From Mytilus californianus (Eukaryota > Mollusca > Bivalvia > Mytilida > Mytilidae), in assembly GCF_021869535.1 (NCBI RefSeq), contig NW_026262734.1:94369285-94433284 (forward strand): 64,000 nt of DNA, given 5' to 3'. Of this stretch, positions 44,822 to 56,009 are shown in pieces. Numbering within the stretch: the first letter of the stretch is position 1; each line of letters begins with the position of its first letter. The notes beneath the pieces are model-generated. The model saw only the letters and a program-made list of their open reading frames with translations, was not told the origin of the DNA and ran no database searches. Position numbers and translations under genes: made by a program.

Positions 44822-44960
44822 AATAGTTGTCCTTGAACGATTGTTTACAAGTTAAATCAATAACGTATTAACAACTGGATACATTTAAGTTATTATAACT
44901 TCCTGTTTTGTATTAGTATTTAATAAGTCCATAATGATATAATATTCACGACATATAATA
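44490..44960 (-). repeat. 5' flank and exon cassette of the truncated propeller copy
   Basis: gtgcacatctggtgaagtac and gttgtccttgaacgattgtttacaag match 48785 and 49480 of the intact gene in the same order. The splice donor equivalent to gtaagt is destroyed here (ctattt). An (AT)n run lies at 44791-44815. Confidence 0.65.
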
Positions 44961-45071
44961 AAACGCAAAAAACATATTTAGTTGTAGGAAACCCCTTTCA
45001 TACACTTACTATAAAAATGATATGACAAAACCAGGTAAACAACAAGCATGTATACAACACGTACGTTTTAA

Positions 45072-45652
45072 GGTTCATGTGGACCTTTTGGCTAATATGG
45101 CTGCATTTTCACCTCAAAATTTACTCTGAGTACAGAAAACATGTGTACCTTGAAAAGTTTTAAGGCATATCATGCCCTAAATAAATAAAATTCAAATATA
45201 TTTTATGTTTTAGGAAATTAAAAACTTGACAGGATTTTGCCTAGCATTTTTTCATTCCTCCAGAAGGTGCCAAAAAAAAAAACTAAATTGTGAAAGAGGT
45301 TTGAGAACTTCCACACAGGTAATAATTGAAGTAAACTGTATTGATTGACATGGACTATAGATGGATAATAGATACCTGACAATAATTGATGATTTAAACT
45401 GTGTACCTGAGTGGACCATATCAAGTGAAACTCAACTGTTTGTTAATTTTATTATCTTCTGCAGGGATGAAAAAAGTGCACTGCAAAATCTAGTTCATTT
45501 TTAAATTTTCTAAAACATACAATGCATTTGAATTTTATTTATCTAGTGCATGCTATGCCTTAAAACTTTTCCAGATGCACAGGTTTGTCTGTACTCAGAG
45601 TAAATTTTGAGGTGAAAATGCAGCCATTTTAGTCAAAGAGTCCACATGAACC
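45072..45652. mobile_element. 581-bp foldback element with inverted repeats of about 190 bp, TTAA flanks
   Basis: TTAA (45068-45071) then GGTTCATGTGGACCTTTTGG. The right end reads AAAGAGTCCACATGAACC, then TTAA (45653-45656). Complementarity continues inward through gctgcattttcacctcaaaat, tactctgagtacag, aaaagttttaaggcat and aaaacataaaatatattt. The middle is unique. No transposase was found. Confidence 0.85.
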
Positions 45653-45884
45653 TTAAAACCAAATAAAACAAAATTCACAGAGACGAAACGCGTCTCGTTA
45701 CCACACGTTTTGGAACTTACTGAATCAGATGTGTACTGAATAAAGCTTAAGTTTGGGAGAACATGGTTAATCTATTAGTTGTAATTGACTTTGAACTAGC
45801 TTTCAGTAAATGCGAGAACACTTAGATTCATACTATGTGTCTTTAACTGATCTCTACAGTTTGTTCTTATATGGTTTACTGTAA

Positions 45885-46215
45885 CACCACCATCCCAGGG
45901 GACTTGTGAGCGAACATTTGTTAAACCCTATCACATTCTGTATTAATTTGACTGCTCAAGTTTGGAGTCCGCTTTTCAATGATTGTTGTAAGTTTTGTCT
46001 GTTATATTTGTTTTTCGATTATAATTGTGTCATAAATTAATTAGTTAGTTTCTGTTTTGCATTGTTCCATATTTTGTTATTTCGGAGCCTTTCAAAACTG
46101 ACTAAAGGAATGTGTTTTACTCATTGTTGCATGTCGTACGGTGACTATACTTTACATCAACGTAATTTGGACGATCGTTGGGAATCTTACCACATCTCAT
46201 TTCTGTTATATTGAA
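45885..46215 (-). repeat. Diverged R1 repeat, reverse orientation
   Basis: tgtaagttttgtctgttatatttg and cttaccacatctcatttctg parallel the reversed R1 at 29640-29985 (gtctgtcatatttgttttcg, ctaccacatctcctt). More decayed than the other copies. Confidence 0.35.
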
Positions 46216-46344
46216 ACTGGTATCAAATTAACGCAATGCGTTTGTAGTGATATATATCACTGTTGTCCTATATAATCCCATGTCTTCAGCACTGAGTGAA
46301 GTCATAATGACATACAGTTTCGGGTAATTTAATAAGCTTTGGAT

Positions 46345-46440
46345 TTTCAAATATTTTGGCCTCGATCATCACTGAAGAGACATTGATTGTCGAAATACGC
46401 ATCTGGTGCAGAAAAGTTGGTAGCGTTTGTGCTATTACAG
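46345..46440 (+). ncRNA. Hammerhead-like repeat with intact CTGANGA and GAAA boxes
   Basis: CACTGAAGAGACATTGATT, GTCGAAATACGC, ATCTGGTGCAG (about 46371-46417). CTGAAGA satisfies the C-U-G-A-N-G-A rule, GAC/GTC forms stem II and GAAA follows. Stem III is weak and the base before the cleavage site is not U, so activity is doubtful. Confidence 0.4.
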
Positions 46441-46783
46441 ATTAACTTAGTATTTGAATGATGATCAACATACTAGTATGTCATTTTTCTCTGGAATGCA
46501 GTTTCTGTACATTCTAAGATAAAGAATAAATAAATATAAAATAACTGGTGCTTTTACATTAAGGGTGTCTGCTAGAGTTCAGTGACGTTTTGGTATTAGG
46601 TACTTAAATTGGTGATCTCATGCATTTTTATGAAATTTTATTTTGCAAGCAACTAGAGCATATTTAACTGCGTCACCTATTTATTATTAAAGTTTTACTT
46701 TTAGACAATATAATAGTAAATGCAAGAATAACGATAGCATGAAACACATATAAGCGATGACACAAGTACTAATATCTTTCATA

Positions 46784-47788
46784 TCAATTGTTCACGTTAA
46801 ACAAAAATGCGTAATCATAGGAATTTGCAACTAACAGTTTATTGGTAGATCTGTCATAGTGCAAAGCTCCCGGATATATCAATCCATCCTCTTTAGATAA
46901 AAGTTGCTTATGAAATAATCCATTATTTGAGATGACTACCACATTACAAGACGAACCTCCCGATACATATACACTACCAATGTTGTCTACAGCGATACCA
47001 TTTGGGGATTTCAGAACATTCTCATCTTTGAATGTCCACACTGTCCAAGATGCGTGCTCACCTGTTGCAGTGCATGATGTTCCAATGCAGGTAACACTGT
47101 GAGTTTTCCTGTCTGTGTAGTATATTGTATTACGTAGTATTGCCATGTAGGCATGGGGCGACATTTCAGTAGCGATAACATTATTAATGAATTCTTCTTT
47201 CAGATAGATCTCCTGTATTCCAAGCTTTCCAGCACAGTAACATAAGCAATTGTCATTGAACAATGCCGCTCCAAGACTGTGTGAATTTACGTTAATTCTT
47301 TTCTTCACTTTCTTATTCTCGATATCAATTATATATATCTGTCTTGAATAGCTTTCATCTCCCGACGTGACAACTAGGGAATCATTCCCTATAGAAACTA
47401 CATCACAAAGAGGACCAATATTTTTCATTTCTAAATCTTCAGATCCATCTGACCTAAAAACTTTAATTTTTCCCCAATGCGAACACGTGAACACCATTCT
47501 ACCATCGGAAAGCATGGAACAACCATTGACATTTGCCAACATTGTGTAAATCTTGCGTTCTAAGGTGAGTGTTTTATTATAAAAACTTCTGGTTAGTTCA
47601 GATTCTTCAGCATTTAATGAAGTGACATGTTTTTCTGTTTCTTCAGATACATCAGGTCGCTCTTTACATTCTTCATAAAAACCGTTATTGCAATCTTGGC
47701 ACCCGGTTATGGATGGTTTATCATATTGTGTGGATTGATCACTTTGAAGTTGGTCGCAATCGCCAGAAATGTTACTTTTATTAGCCAT
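46784..47788 (-). CDS. NHL-type beta-propeller protein (TRIM-like C-terminal module)
   Basis: A single coding exon of 334 residues. I chose the ATG at 47786-47788 (MANKSNISG) because an acceptor (gtgtttatag or ttgcag) lies just 5' and the frame has no earlier ATG. Residues 1 to about 75 are polar and disordered-looking, with four cysteines (GCQDC, EECKE) that do not make a RING or B-box. From about 75 on, propeller blades repeat: GCSMLSDGRMVFTCS, GKIKVFRSDGS, LVVTSGDES, RQIYIIDIENKK, YYTDRKTHSVT, and a clear NHL blade (SPNGIAVDNIGSVYVSGG, NVVVISNNGL). This matches the propeller ends of bivalve TRIM2/3/71-like proteins, which use it for protein or RNA binding. RING, B-box and coiled coil are absent upstream, so ligase activity is not expected. 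Two decayed relatives lie downstream. Confidence 0.85.
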   Translation of the reverse strand: MANKSNISGDCDQLQSDQSTQYDKPSITGCQDCNNGFYEECKERPDVSEETEKHVTSLNAEESELTRSFYNKTLTLERKIYTMLANVNGCSMLSDGRMVFTCSHWGKIKVFRSDGSEDLEMKNIGPLCDVVSIGNDSLVVTSGDESYSRQIYIIDIENKKVKKRINVNSHSLGAALFNDNCLCYCAGKLGIQEIYLKEEFINNVIATEMSPHAYMAILRNTIYYTDRKTHSVTCIGTSCTATGEHASWTVWTFKDENVLKSPNGIAVDNIGSVYVSGGSSCNVVVISNNGLFHKQLLSKEDGLIYPGALHYDRSTNKLLVANSYDYAFLFNVNN

Positions 47789-48924
47789 AACCTGCAACTA
47801 TAAACACAAATATAAAGTTGCATTTTATTCGAACAACGCCACCACTAATCGTCAATGGAGAAAATTGTGCAGAAATAATTACAGACCAGCAACATAGGGT
47901 AGCTATTCTAAAATGTGTTGCTTCACACCAACGTCATTAGTTTGCATTTGACCATTAACCAAAGAGTTTTTGTTCTAACGCCTAAACATGTGCGAGCGGA
48001 TTAACCGGAACGGCAAATTTACATTTTTTTAGATGTTGATTCAGTCGAGCCCGGTAGTGTTGCATAATTTGCTTATTCACATGTTATTTAATATAAAATA
48101 ACCACGAAAAACTACAGATAAAGAACGCTTTTCTTTAATGATATTATATGTATCAAATAAAACCGATTTGAGTGTCTGGGAAGCGTGTTTTGTTTTGCAA
48201 TCTCAATCATGTACGCTTGATGCTAAAAAATGGTGAAGCAAAATACATAACAGTCGATCTGTATATGATGTCTTAGTTTCTGTATTCTTTAAAGCTTTGA
48301 AACAATTTCATTCTCAATTTTTTTTCACAAAATCCATTATTCTCTATTTTTTATGTTTTGTCCATTATGGACAGACCATTATGCAGTAACTCGCTTATAT
48401 ATATATAAAGATTAAACGTGATGATTGAAATTTTCGGAGTCAGTAGCGAATATCTGAATTGACTGTAAACAAGAACTTCATGGTGTCCTTTATCAATCAA
48501 AAACTCCTTTTAAATATACACACATGTAAATGTCTGTGTGTCATTAATTTCTCACGCGTGAACACCGTTTTATAACACAACCATGACAATACGTTGGTCC
48601 GTTCAATTATATCAGCTCTTCAATGTTTCTACAAGGTTTTAATTTTCAATGTTAGGATTCCGCCAGTTTCTGCTTGATACCTTGATTTATCTCTTCTTTA
48701 TCGATCTACGAGATTTGAACATTGATAATATACTGTAACCCTAATTTTCTACTTCAATCATTAAAAACTAATTATTGAAAATTATGAAGTGGACATCTGA
48801 GGCAGTAAATTTCGTACCATAACATGTGATTGTTCATCAATTTTGTTTTTAATTCTATTTCAATACACAAAAAAAGTATAACAAAAATACCGAACTTTAC
48901 GAGGAAAATTTTAAAACAGGGAAT

Positions 48925-49135
48925 AGATATAGGAAGATGTGATATGAGTGCCAATGAGACAACTCTCCATCCAAGTTACAATTTATAAAAGTAAACCATT
49001 ATAGGTCAAGGTACGGCCGTCAACACGGAGCATTGGCTCACACCGAACAGCAAGCTAAGTCCATAATTACTGAAACAATCAAACGTTAGACTGTATCAAT
49101 CTACGGAACAAACGGAAAACAAATGTCATATTCTT
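48925..49135 (+). repeat. Interspersed repeat R1
   Basis: gaagatgtgatatgagtgcc, aatgagacaactctccatcc, gtaaaccattataggtcaagg and cggagcattggctcacaccg occur in order. It lies in the intron of the propeller gene. Confidence 0.6.
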
Positions 49136-49480
49136 GACTTATTACACGTATTTTCAGACGAAAATGGTGGTTTAAACCTAGCTTTATAGCTAGCTAAATC
49201 TTTCACATGAATGACAGTTGTTTACAGATCCATTTATTGATAGAATTTGGTGAGAGACCCAAAGAGACATTATACGTTAATGTAAATAATTATGAAATGA
49301 AATATTACAAAACAGATAAGAAAATTAAAAAATGTCACACATAGAAAATTTAATTTGTAAATGTAAACTTTCGTTTTTAAATTTAAGTAGAAAAACTACA
49401 TACCTTTATATCTCTCGATACCTTTAAAGCTTCATATATAACAACAGTGAGGATATATATGTATATATATAAATACTTAC

Positions 49481-49560
49481 CTGTCCTTGAACATTTGTTT
49501 ACAAGATAAACAAACTAATGACGTTTTAAAAACTGGATATACTTTCCTGTAATATTTGTA
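49481..49560 (-). other. Probable untranslated 5' exon of the propeller gene
   Basis: Minus-strand sequence ends GTTCAAGGACAG|gtaagt, a near-consensus donor, with the matching acceptor at 47798-47800. The upstream edge of the exon (transcription start) cannot be set. The same cassette is duplicated at 44820 (donor lost) and 21410 (donor kept), which supports its being a conserved unit. Confidence 0.5.
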
Positions 49561-50165
49561 AAAACATCCTGTAATGTTTGATATTTTGTAAGTCCGTAAA
49601 AATATTTACGACACTATATATAATACTTAAAAATATGATTGGAAGCATAAATCTTTTATACGAAATTTAAATTACAATAAAAATAATATGACAATGTCAT
49701 CCAAGACAATCGGGGAAACAGAACAAAATATTTACCATATCCCGTTTATTTTTACTAGGGTACGTTACGTTATAGGAGGGTCTTCTTTTTTTAAAAGACG
49801 TTAAATGACTTTTTTAAATAATGATAAAAGTTGAACAGTACATTTTTTTAAGAATATCGCATAAGGGACAATTATCATTTACCAAAATAGCTTTATAAAC
49901 TAAATTGCCAAAAACCATTTACTTGTTTAGAATTGACTCTGTTAGATAATTCTTACACTTATTTTGAATTCTAAATTCTTAACCAAATTAAACAGTTTTG
50001 TAACAATGATTTTTTTTAAATTAGATAACAGTTCAGTCATCTGAAAGAAGCACAGAATAAAAATCATATAGTTTATCAAAACAATATTTCTAAAACAAAT
50101 GAATTTCTCTTTTGTAATTGTTTGACTCATGCGTAAAGTTCCGCCACAAATGTTACATGCACTTT

Positions 50166-50411
50166 CAGAACGATAAACCATTACTGTATTTGAGTTCTAA
50201 ACCGACAAGCCGATCCGTAGTTTTAGTGCTGGCGAACGAGGTGGCCGTTCAGGAGATTTCGTTTCCAAAGCCAACCAGAACAAAGAGGCAGTTCACTTCT
50301 TTTCCTTTGGGTGTTAAAAACGTGAAACTATTTGATAACTTTGTAATCAGCAATAAGTATTGGCATATACAGAAGAAGCGTGTTGAAGCAACTGTTGGTC
50401 CCTCAGCTTAA
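50166..50411 (+). CDS. Unrecognised open frame, possible exon
   Basis: The frame from an actttcag acceptor-like site encodes NDKPLLYLSSKPTSRS, VVLVLANEVAVQEISFPKP, TRTKRQFTSFPLGVKN, VKLFDNFV and ends VEATVGPSA-stop. Base composition is clearly richer in G+C than the flanks. No family was recognised and no partner exon was found, so this could be a gene relic. The stretch 50412-51780 shows nothing else. Confidence 0.3.
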   Translation, partial: QNDKPLLYLSSKPTSRSVVLVLANEVAVQEISFPKPTRTKRQFTSFPLGVKNVKLFDNFVISNKYWHIQKKRVEATVGPSA

Positions 50412-51786
50412 ATTTGATAATGATAGAGTATTATTTATTTATCAAATAGCATCTTTCAGATGATCACAAGACACAATCTGTCAGATTTAGTAATACTACG
50501 TTTTATTGTACGTACTTAAAAATTGCAAAGAATTAGATTCGTTCTTTGATAAAATTGGAAGTAAAAGAACTTTGATTTGATTATCAAAACTATGAGTATA
50601 CCACTCTTCACATTTTGATCTAGTTTATGTGCATTTCCTTAAAAATATAAAATGAAAATGTTTTAAATTTATCTAGAATGACAATCAGGTACAGTTAATA
50701 GAAATACGATGATACTTATGATATCTGGGGTTTGAATATGATTGATACTGAAAGTCACTTTGAAGCACCTTAAAGAATCATGGATAAATCGAATGACAAT
50801 TGCAGATATTGCCAGATGGCAACATATACCTTTCAAATAGTTCCAATGCTTAGGACAAAATTGTTAAGCATTCTATATGAATATGGATTATAACAAAGTT
50901 GATCTACATTTACCAAATAATCCTTAGTTTTATATAAATGTATTAAAATAAGATGAAAGCAGGAAGAGGACATATGGAGGAACCAAAACCTTTTTACAAG
51001 ATTAGAAAACAAATTATTTAGGAAAATGAATACATTAGATTTGATCACAAAATTCTATGTTTTTTTTTAAAATATACATTTATAGATAAATACATGATAT
51101 TTTTAATGAAAATTGGGGAATATTTCATAAGGTGTAATTCGACAAATTTGGAAACAAAACCAACTGGATAGCTGAGTTAACGTCCTTAAAAAAATACAAC
51201 CCCAAAAGATTGGGAACAATGTCTTAGATCAAAGGAATCTGTTACAAGTAGAGTCAATATAAAAAGACAATGTTTGTCAAAAAGCGGCAATTATGTTAAC
51301 CTTTCTTTTTTGTCAGATAAGTTATAATATTACAAATTAATTAAAAAAAGATTATGGGTGAATTTATTACCATTACACACTGAATTTCATTTTAAAACCA
51401 TTGTACAGCCCTTTTTATTATTGTCATTTAGATAAAAATAATTGAAGATGTATAGGTGGAAACGCCTCAAAGTATACTACCTACAAACTAGTTATTGTTT
51501 AGATTGAAGGTAGTAAGCAATGATTTAGGCATTAAATATTTTACTGAAGAAGGTGATTATCAGTATTCTAAATCCTTTGAAAACAATTATATTAGATGCA
51601 TGGGTTATCATTATTATTACAATGAAATTGTAAGTTATATTTATATTTCACAAAGAGCATGGACTTGTTGAAAATAATGTTACAAGCAGTTGGTGAAAAT
51701 TAAGAAATCTTATTTGTGTTAAAATAAATAAATAAAAAAAAAAAAAAAAAACATTTGGAAGATTTCTGTTTTTTTTTTTTTAAATT

Positions 51787-51993
51787 TTGACTTTCTATGC
51801 CGGTTTTCAAGTTTTTACTAGTAGACAAAGTTGCATTTTAACTTCCGGTTCTACTTATAGCCATGCCAGTTATACTGAATGGCAGGCGGGATCATCGGGC
51901 ACATATTTTAGATATCCCAATGATGACTGTGCTCAAGTTTGGATCAAATTGTCAATGAATAGGTCCAGACGATTTATTAAAGAAGGTATTTAA
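51787..51993 (+). CDS. Unrecognised open frame, possible exon or relic
   Basis: Frame FYAGFQVFTSRQSC, LTSGSTYSHASYTEWQAG, SSGTYFRYPNDDCAQVW, IKLSMNRSRRFIKEGI-stop. Ser/Thr/Tyr-rich with two Cys, and G+C-richer than its surroundings. Preceded by long A and T runs. I do not recognise it. Confidence 0.25.
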   Translation: MTFYAGFQVFTSRQSCILTSGSTYSHASYTEWQAGSSGTYFRYPNDDCAQVWIKLSMNRSRRFIKEGI

Positions 51994-52865
51994 AAGGAAA
52001 CGGACGACCACGACCACGACCTTTTGAATCAGACCACTTCAATGGGAGAGGAAAAAACGTACTCTCATACAAAATGTATTACATATTAAAGGGAAATCAC
52101 ACTATTTATACTACTAATAATAATTCATTGAAATTTCGCATGTAGACAGATCATATTTATTAAGATATTTTAGGCGAAAAAAAAATTGGGGTCACCGATG
52201 TTGTTTTCGAGATATGACGTCATCAAAACTTAAAGAATCGCGTTATAACGAAATATAGAAATACCGCTCTAAATTGTTAAAAAAAGACAAACTTATTGAA
52301 AAACTATGTTTAACTGGAATAACAAAAACAGTCAAATGTAACTTGTACCTTATGAACATTTATTTGTCTCGATTTCCTTATTTTTGAAGACATTTGAACA
52401 TTTCCCGCCATTTTTAATTGCTATTTATAATAGATTTTTCTTGAAATAAAAAAAAATCTACTAATGTTTTTCCCTTCAAACTTCTGCAAATGTTGCAGCT
52501 TTAGGGAAGATTTTAAAAGCATAAATAAAAAAGGGGGGTCACCGATGTTTTAAATCCGCTAAAACGGAAATAATCTTAATTATTGAATTTTGGCGGGAAC
52601 TATAACCTTTTAACGTTATAGAACGACGTTGCTGGCATAACAGCATTTCTTGCAACTCTTGGGTTGAATTAAACCTTTTCACTACAAAATATAATATCAT
52701 TTTGAACATTTTTAAGGTATTTTGATTATTTATTGATATCTTTATCAATCTATCGAATCGTTAAACATAGATACAATAACAGTTTATTATAAAGTAATTG
52801 TCAAAGTTGAAGTCATCTCATTTTTTTAATTGCATTTGTTGTATGGGGAAAACGAATGTTTGCCT

Positions 52866-53045
52866 CATGCCGTATTATAGAAATAATTTTCGGCTTCCAG
52901 ATAAAAATCTTCTACCTCGGAAGACTGAGGGTATCCGGGCTGAAAAGTAACACGTTCCTTTTAGACTGCAGGCAGAATAATTTCGTTACCATAATTTCAC
53001 TAGCTTGTCCATTCGCACCGGGAAGATAAAACCTGAAATGCCGTG
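52866..53045 (-). other. Coding-like island, minus strand
   Basis: One frame reads AEFVAFLTRHFRFYLPG, ANGQASEIM and on to a stop. Another reads FQPGYPQSSEVEDFYLEA, ENYFYNTA-stop directly after a tttcag. Possible splice sites (ATG|gtaacg, ttacttttcag) would join them across only about 60 bases, unusually short. Not recognised. Confidence 0.3.
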
Positions 53046-53926
53046 TTAAAAATGCCACAAACTCAGCACTTTAAAAGAAACCTATTTTCGGTAGGAATTT
53101 AAAATTGGTTCCGTAATTACACAACGCTTCATAATTTATTCGAACTGTGGAAACCAAATTTTCTTCTGAGTTCTATCATCCCGCACCCATTTTTCATACA
53201 TCGTTTCATGTTCATTGTACATAATATGTTCAATGTTCATCGCCTGTGTATTAAAACTTTATGTACATGTATTACGTATATTCTATTACCGTTCGATTAA
53301 TCGCTCAACGTTGGTATGTTATGAGAAATACAATGCATCTGATAATTTAGAGTTAATTGACAATAAAATACACATCGCCATATTGATATCAGGAACATAT
53401 AATGTTCCCAGTTGATGTATTTAAAAAAATCTTTTAATTTGTAATAAACGGATCTAGTTTTTTTTCTTGTTCTGCTACATCTATCCGTGTTTCTGTGGAC
53501 ATGTGGTGCGTCCAGCACAAGGATAATAGTTACGCTGAACGGTGCCCACTGGTCACCCTATAAATAGTGCTCTTGTGTGTAGTAATATTGTAGTTCTAAC
53601 ACATGTCTAAAAATAGAAAGCTTAAAATAGACAATTCATCTTTCTATTTAGCAATACACCATAGAGCCTGTCACCGTCTGTATTATCTGTAAGTAAAATT
53701 AACATACCGAGCAATTGAATACAATGAATAACACAAACTTAAGCATATTAAGTTTAATTAAGTCATTCAAAGCAAAATAATTGTTTCATCCATTTTGCAT
53801 GATTTGTCATTTGTGATGACACGTTTTTTTTAAATGTTCGAATCACAGACTAGAAGGATATATTCACCCTAAGACTCTAAGTAGAAGTAGATATAAAAAA
53901 AATTCACAAAATAAATAATTCACTAA

Positions 53927-54927
53927 GGCCGTGTTCACACCAAACGTCGTGTACAGTAAACATGTTTACATTTGGTTTAATGTAATGTACGCTAGTTTCA
54001 CATTAAATTTGTTCACATCTATACACCTTGTTTAGTTACATGTACATAAGATTTGTTCACACTCGTAAACTATATGTCATTTAAATGTTCATTACGTAGA
54101 ACCGAATTCAAATTTTCGAACAACTTTTCTACAGTTAATAAACGACCACTTAACTTTAAAAAAAAGGGGGGGGGGGAGGGGGGAATTTTTCCACAATTAG
54201 ATTTAAAAAAAAAATTGAGACATTCAGACAATTATAGAATGAACAAATATTCTGAATCAAACGTTTTCCCATACATTATAGTGTTAAACATGTTAAATAT
54301 AATATAAATTTGTACCATCGAAAAAAAACTAATTATAAACTTTCGCGCGAGAACTCAGAACCCCTCTCCCTTTTTTTTGAAGTAAAGTGGTTGCTCCTTT
54401 AAGAAAGTCATTTTGGATGATTTGCAGTAGTTTAAAGATGTCTCGATTACGCATTAAAAACGTAGGATTGCCATTAGCGTGCTTACAGACGAAGAAAAAG
54501 AATTGCTATGTTAAGGATCACTACATTTCTATCTCTTCTGTTTGTTTCAAGTGCTATTTTTTTTTATCCAAGGAGTATTTGTCAAAGGGAGGGGAGAATG
54601 TTTTTTTTATTATTTCTAATAGTATTTTAACGAGTCTCAGATACTACACAAACAAACAATTAACCTCCCCCTTTTTCAGTAATGCATTTATAAGTGAATC
54701 GCTGTTTGAGTATAAAGACCAGTGGCAAATATTTCTGTCAGTGTGTACGTCTGATCGATTCAGGAAGACCGTTTCAAATGAACTATGTGTTCTGCAAAGA
54801 TGATAGATGAGTCTTGATTAAATCTTCATGTAAACATTAAGTTTTATCAATGGGAACGCAATTATGTTTAGTTAATGTGTGAGTTACACTAACACAACAC
54901 CGAGTTTAAGTCAATGTGAACACGGCC
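53927..54927. mobile_element. 1-kb inverted-repeat element, TAA target duplication (PIF/Harbinger-like)
   Basis: TAA (53924-53926), then GGCCGTGTTCACA. The right end is TGTGAACACGGCC, then TAA (54928-54930). Further inward the halves stay loosely complementary (catgtttacatttgg; cttcatgtaaacatt). The interior 138-residue frame (54387-54803) has no transposase motif. Confidence 0.8.
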
Positions 54928-55473
54928 TAATCTTATACATGTTGTTGATGATATTGATAATGTTAAGATAACTTAAGCAATGGATGAACTGTATTTTAAT
55001 ATTTTTTAAGGATAATGTTAGCTGTCATAAAAGAAAGAAGTAAAGGTAAGTTTTTAAATCAATTCTATATTTATCTTCAAGAAGAAAGGAAATGCTATTG
55101 ATCTAGTGCCACCTTACAAACGGAAGACAAAAGTTACACAATACAAAGTTAGGGATTTACCTACTTTAGAGGTTTGATCAAGAGTACCAGAAGGTTCCAT
55201 ATTATGACATTTACTTTTAATAATATTTTTCAATGATTTATCTCTTGAGCTTGAGAAGGTTTCTTCTGATGTTATGCTGATCTTACAGTTTTATTTGTCA
55301 ACTCAACCAGTAACATATTTATATGTATTTATGAATGTAGACATTTGTAATGTTGTTAGCTATATATAGTTGGTGTAATTATATTAAAATGCCATTGAAC
55401 AGTATTAAGAGTAAGGTCACATTCTAATCGACTTAATCCTTTTAATTCAGGATTTAATATTTATATAATAGTT

Positions 55474-55576
55474 GGACCGCTCACAGGACAGTGGTATTGA
55501 CTAAGGTAGCGATAATGACGCGAAGGCGAGGTCATTATCGCTGTCATAGTCAATATTACTGTCCTACGGGCAGTCC
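55474..55576. repeat. 103-bp long interrupted palindrome
   Basis: GGAC...ACAGGACAGT..TATTGACTA....AGCGATAATGAC is mirrored by GTCATTATCGCT....TAGTCAATA..ACTGTCCT...GTCC around an 11-base loop GCGAAGGCGAG. The innermost 12-bp stem is perfect. Confidence 0.85.
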
Positions 55577-55891
55577 ATGTATCACGATAATGACCAGTTT
55601 TTTTTGAAGAACTATTATGTTTATTTCATTGAGGAACTATGTTTTGAAAATTTTCATTAATTCAAAATGCCTAAAGCGAACTCGAGTAGTTGACGTACGA
55701 TTTGTATGGCAGAGAGTGAAGACCAGTTGTAGGAATACTCCCATTCATTTTAGTGCAATTTTTCAGTATATAAATACTGAATCAAGTTCTCTTTAATTTT
55801 ATTATTTACAAAAACAAATAATAAACAATTCAACAAATTAAATATAATATTAAAGAAAGGAACATGTTTTAAAAATGGATAAATCTCTCTA

Positions 55892-56008
55892 AACAGAGAA
55901 ACCACGCCCCATTGGTCATTAACAGAGAAACCACGCCCCAACGGTCATTTACAGAGAAACCACGCCTCAACGGTCATTATCAGACGGAAACCACGCCCAC
56001 CTGTCATT
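55892..56008 (+). repeat. 29-bp tandem repeat, four units
   Basis: cagagaaaccacgccccaacggtcatt repeats at 55893, 55922, 55951 and (diverged) 55981. Followed at 56029 by aacgaccagttttctggtcc, which echoes aatgaccagttttttt at 55587. Confidence 0.85.
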
Positions 56009-56009
56009 C

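Noticed and set aside
54387..54803. 138-residue plus-strand frame within the TAA-flanked element, considered as a transposase
   Set aside because: No DDE, zinc-finger or Myb-like motif and low-complexity AT-driven composition.
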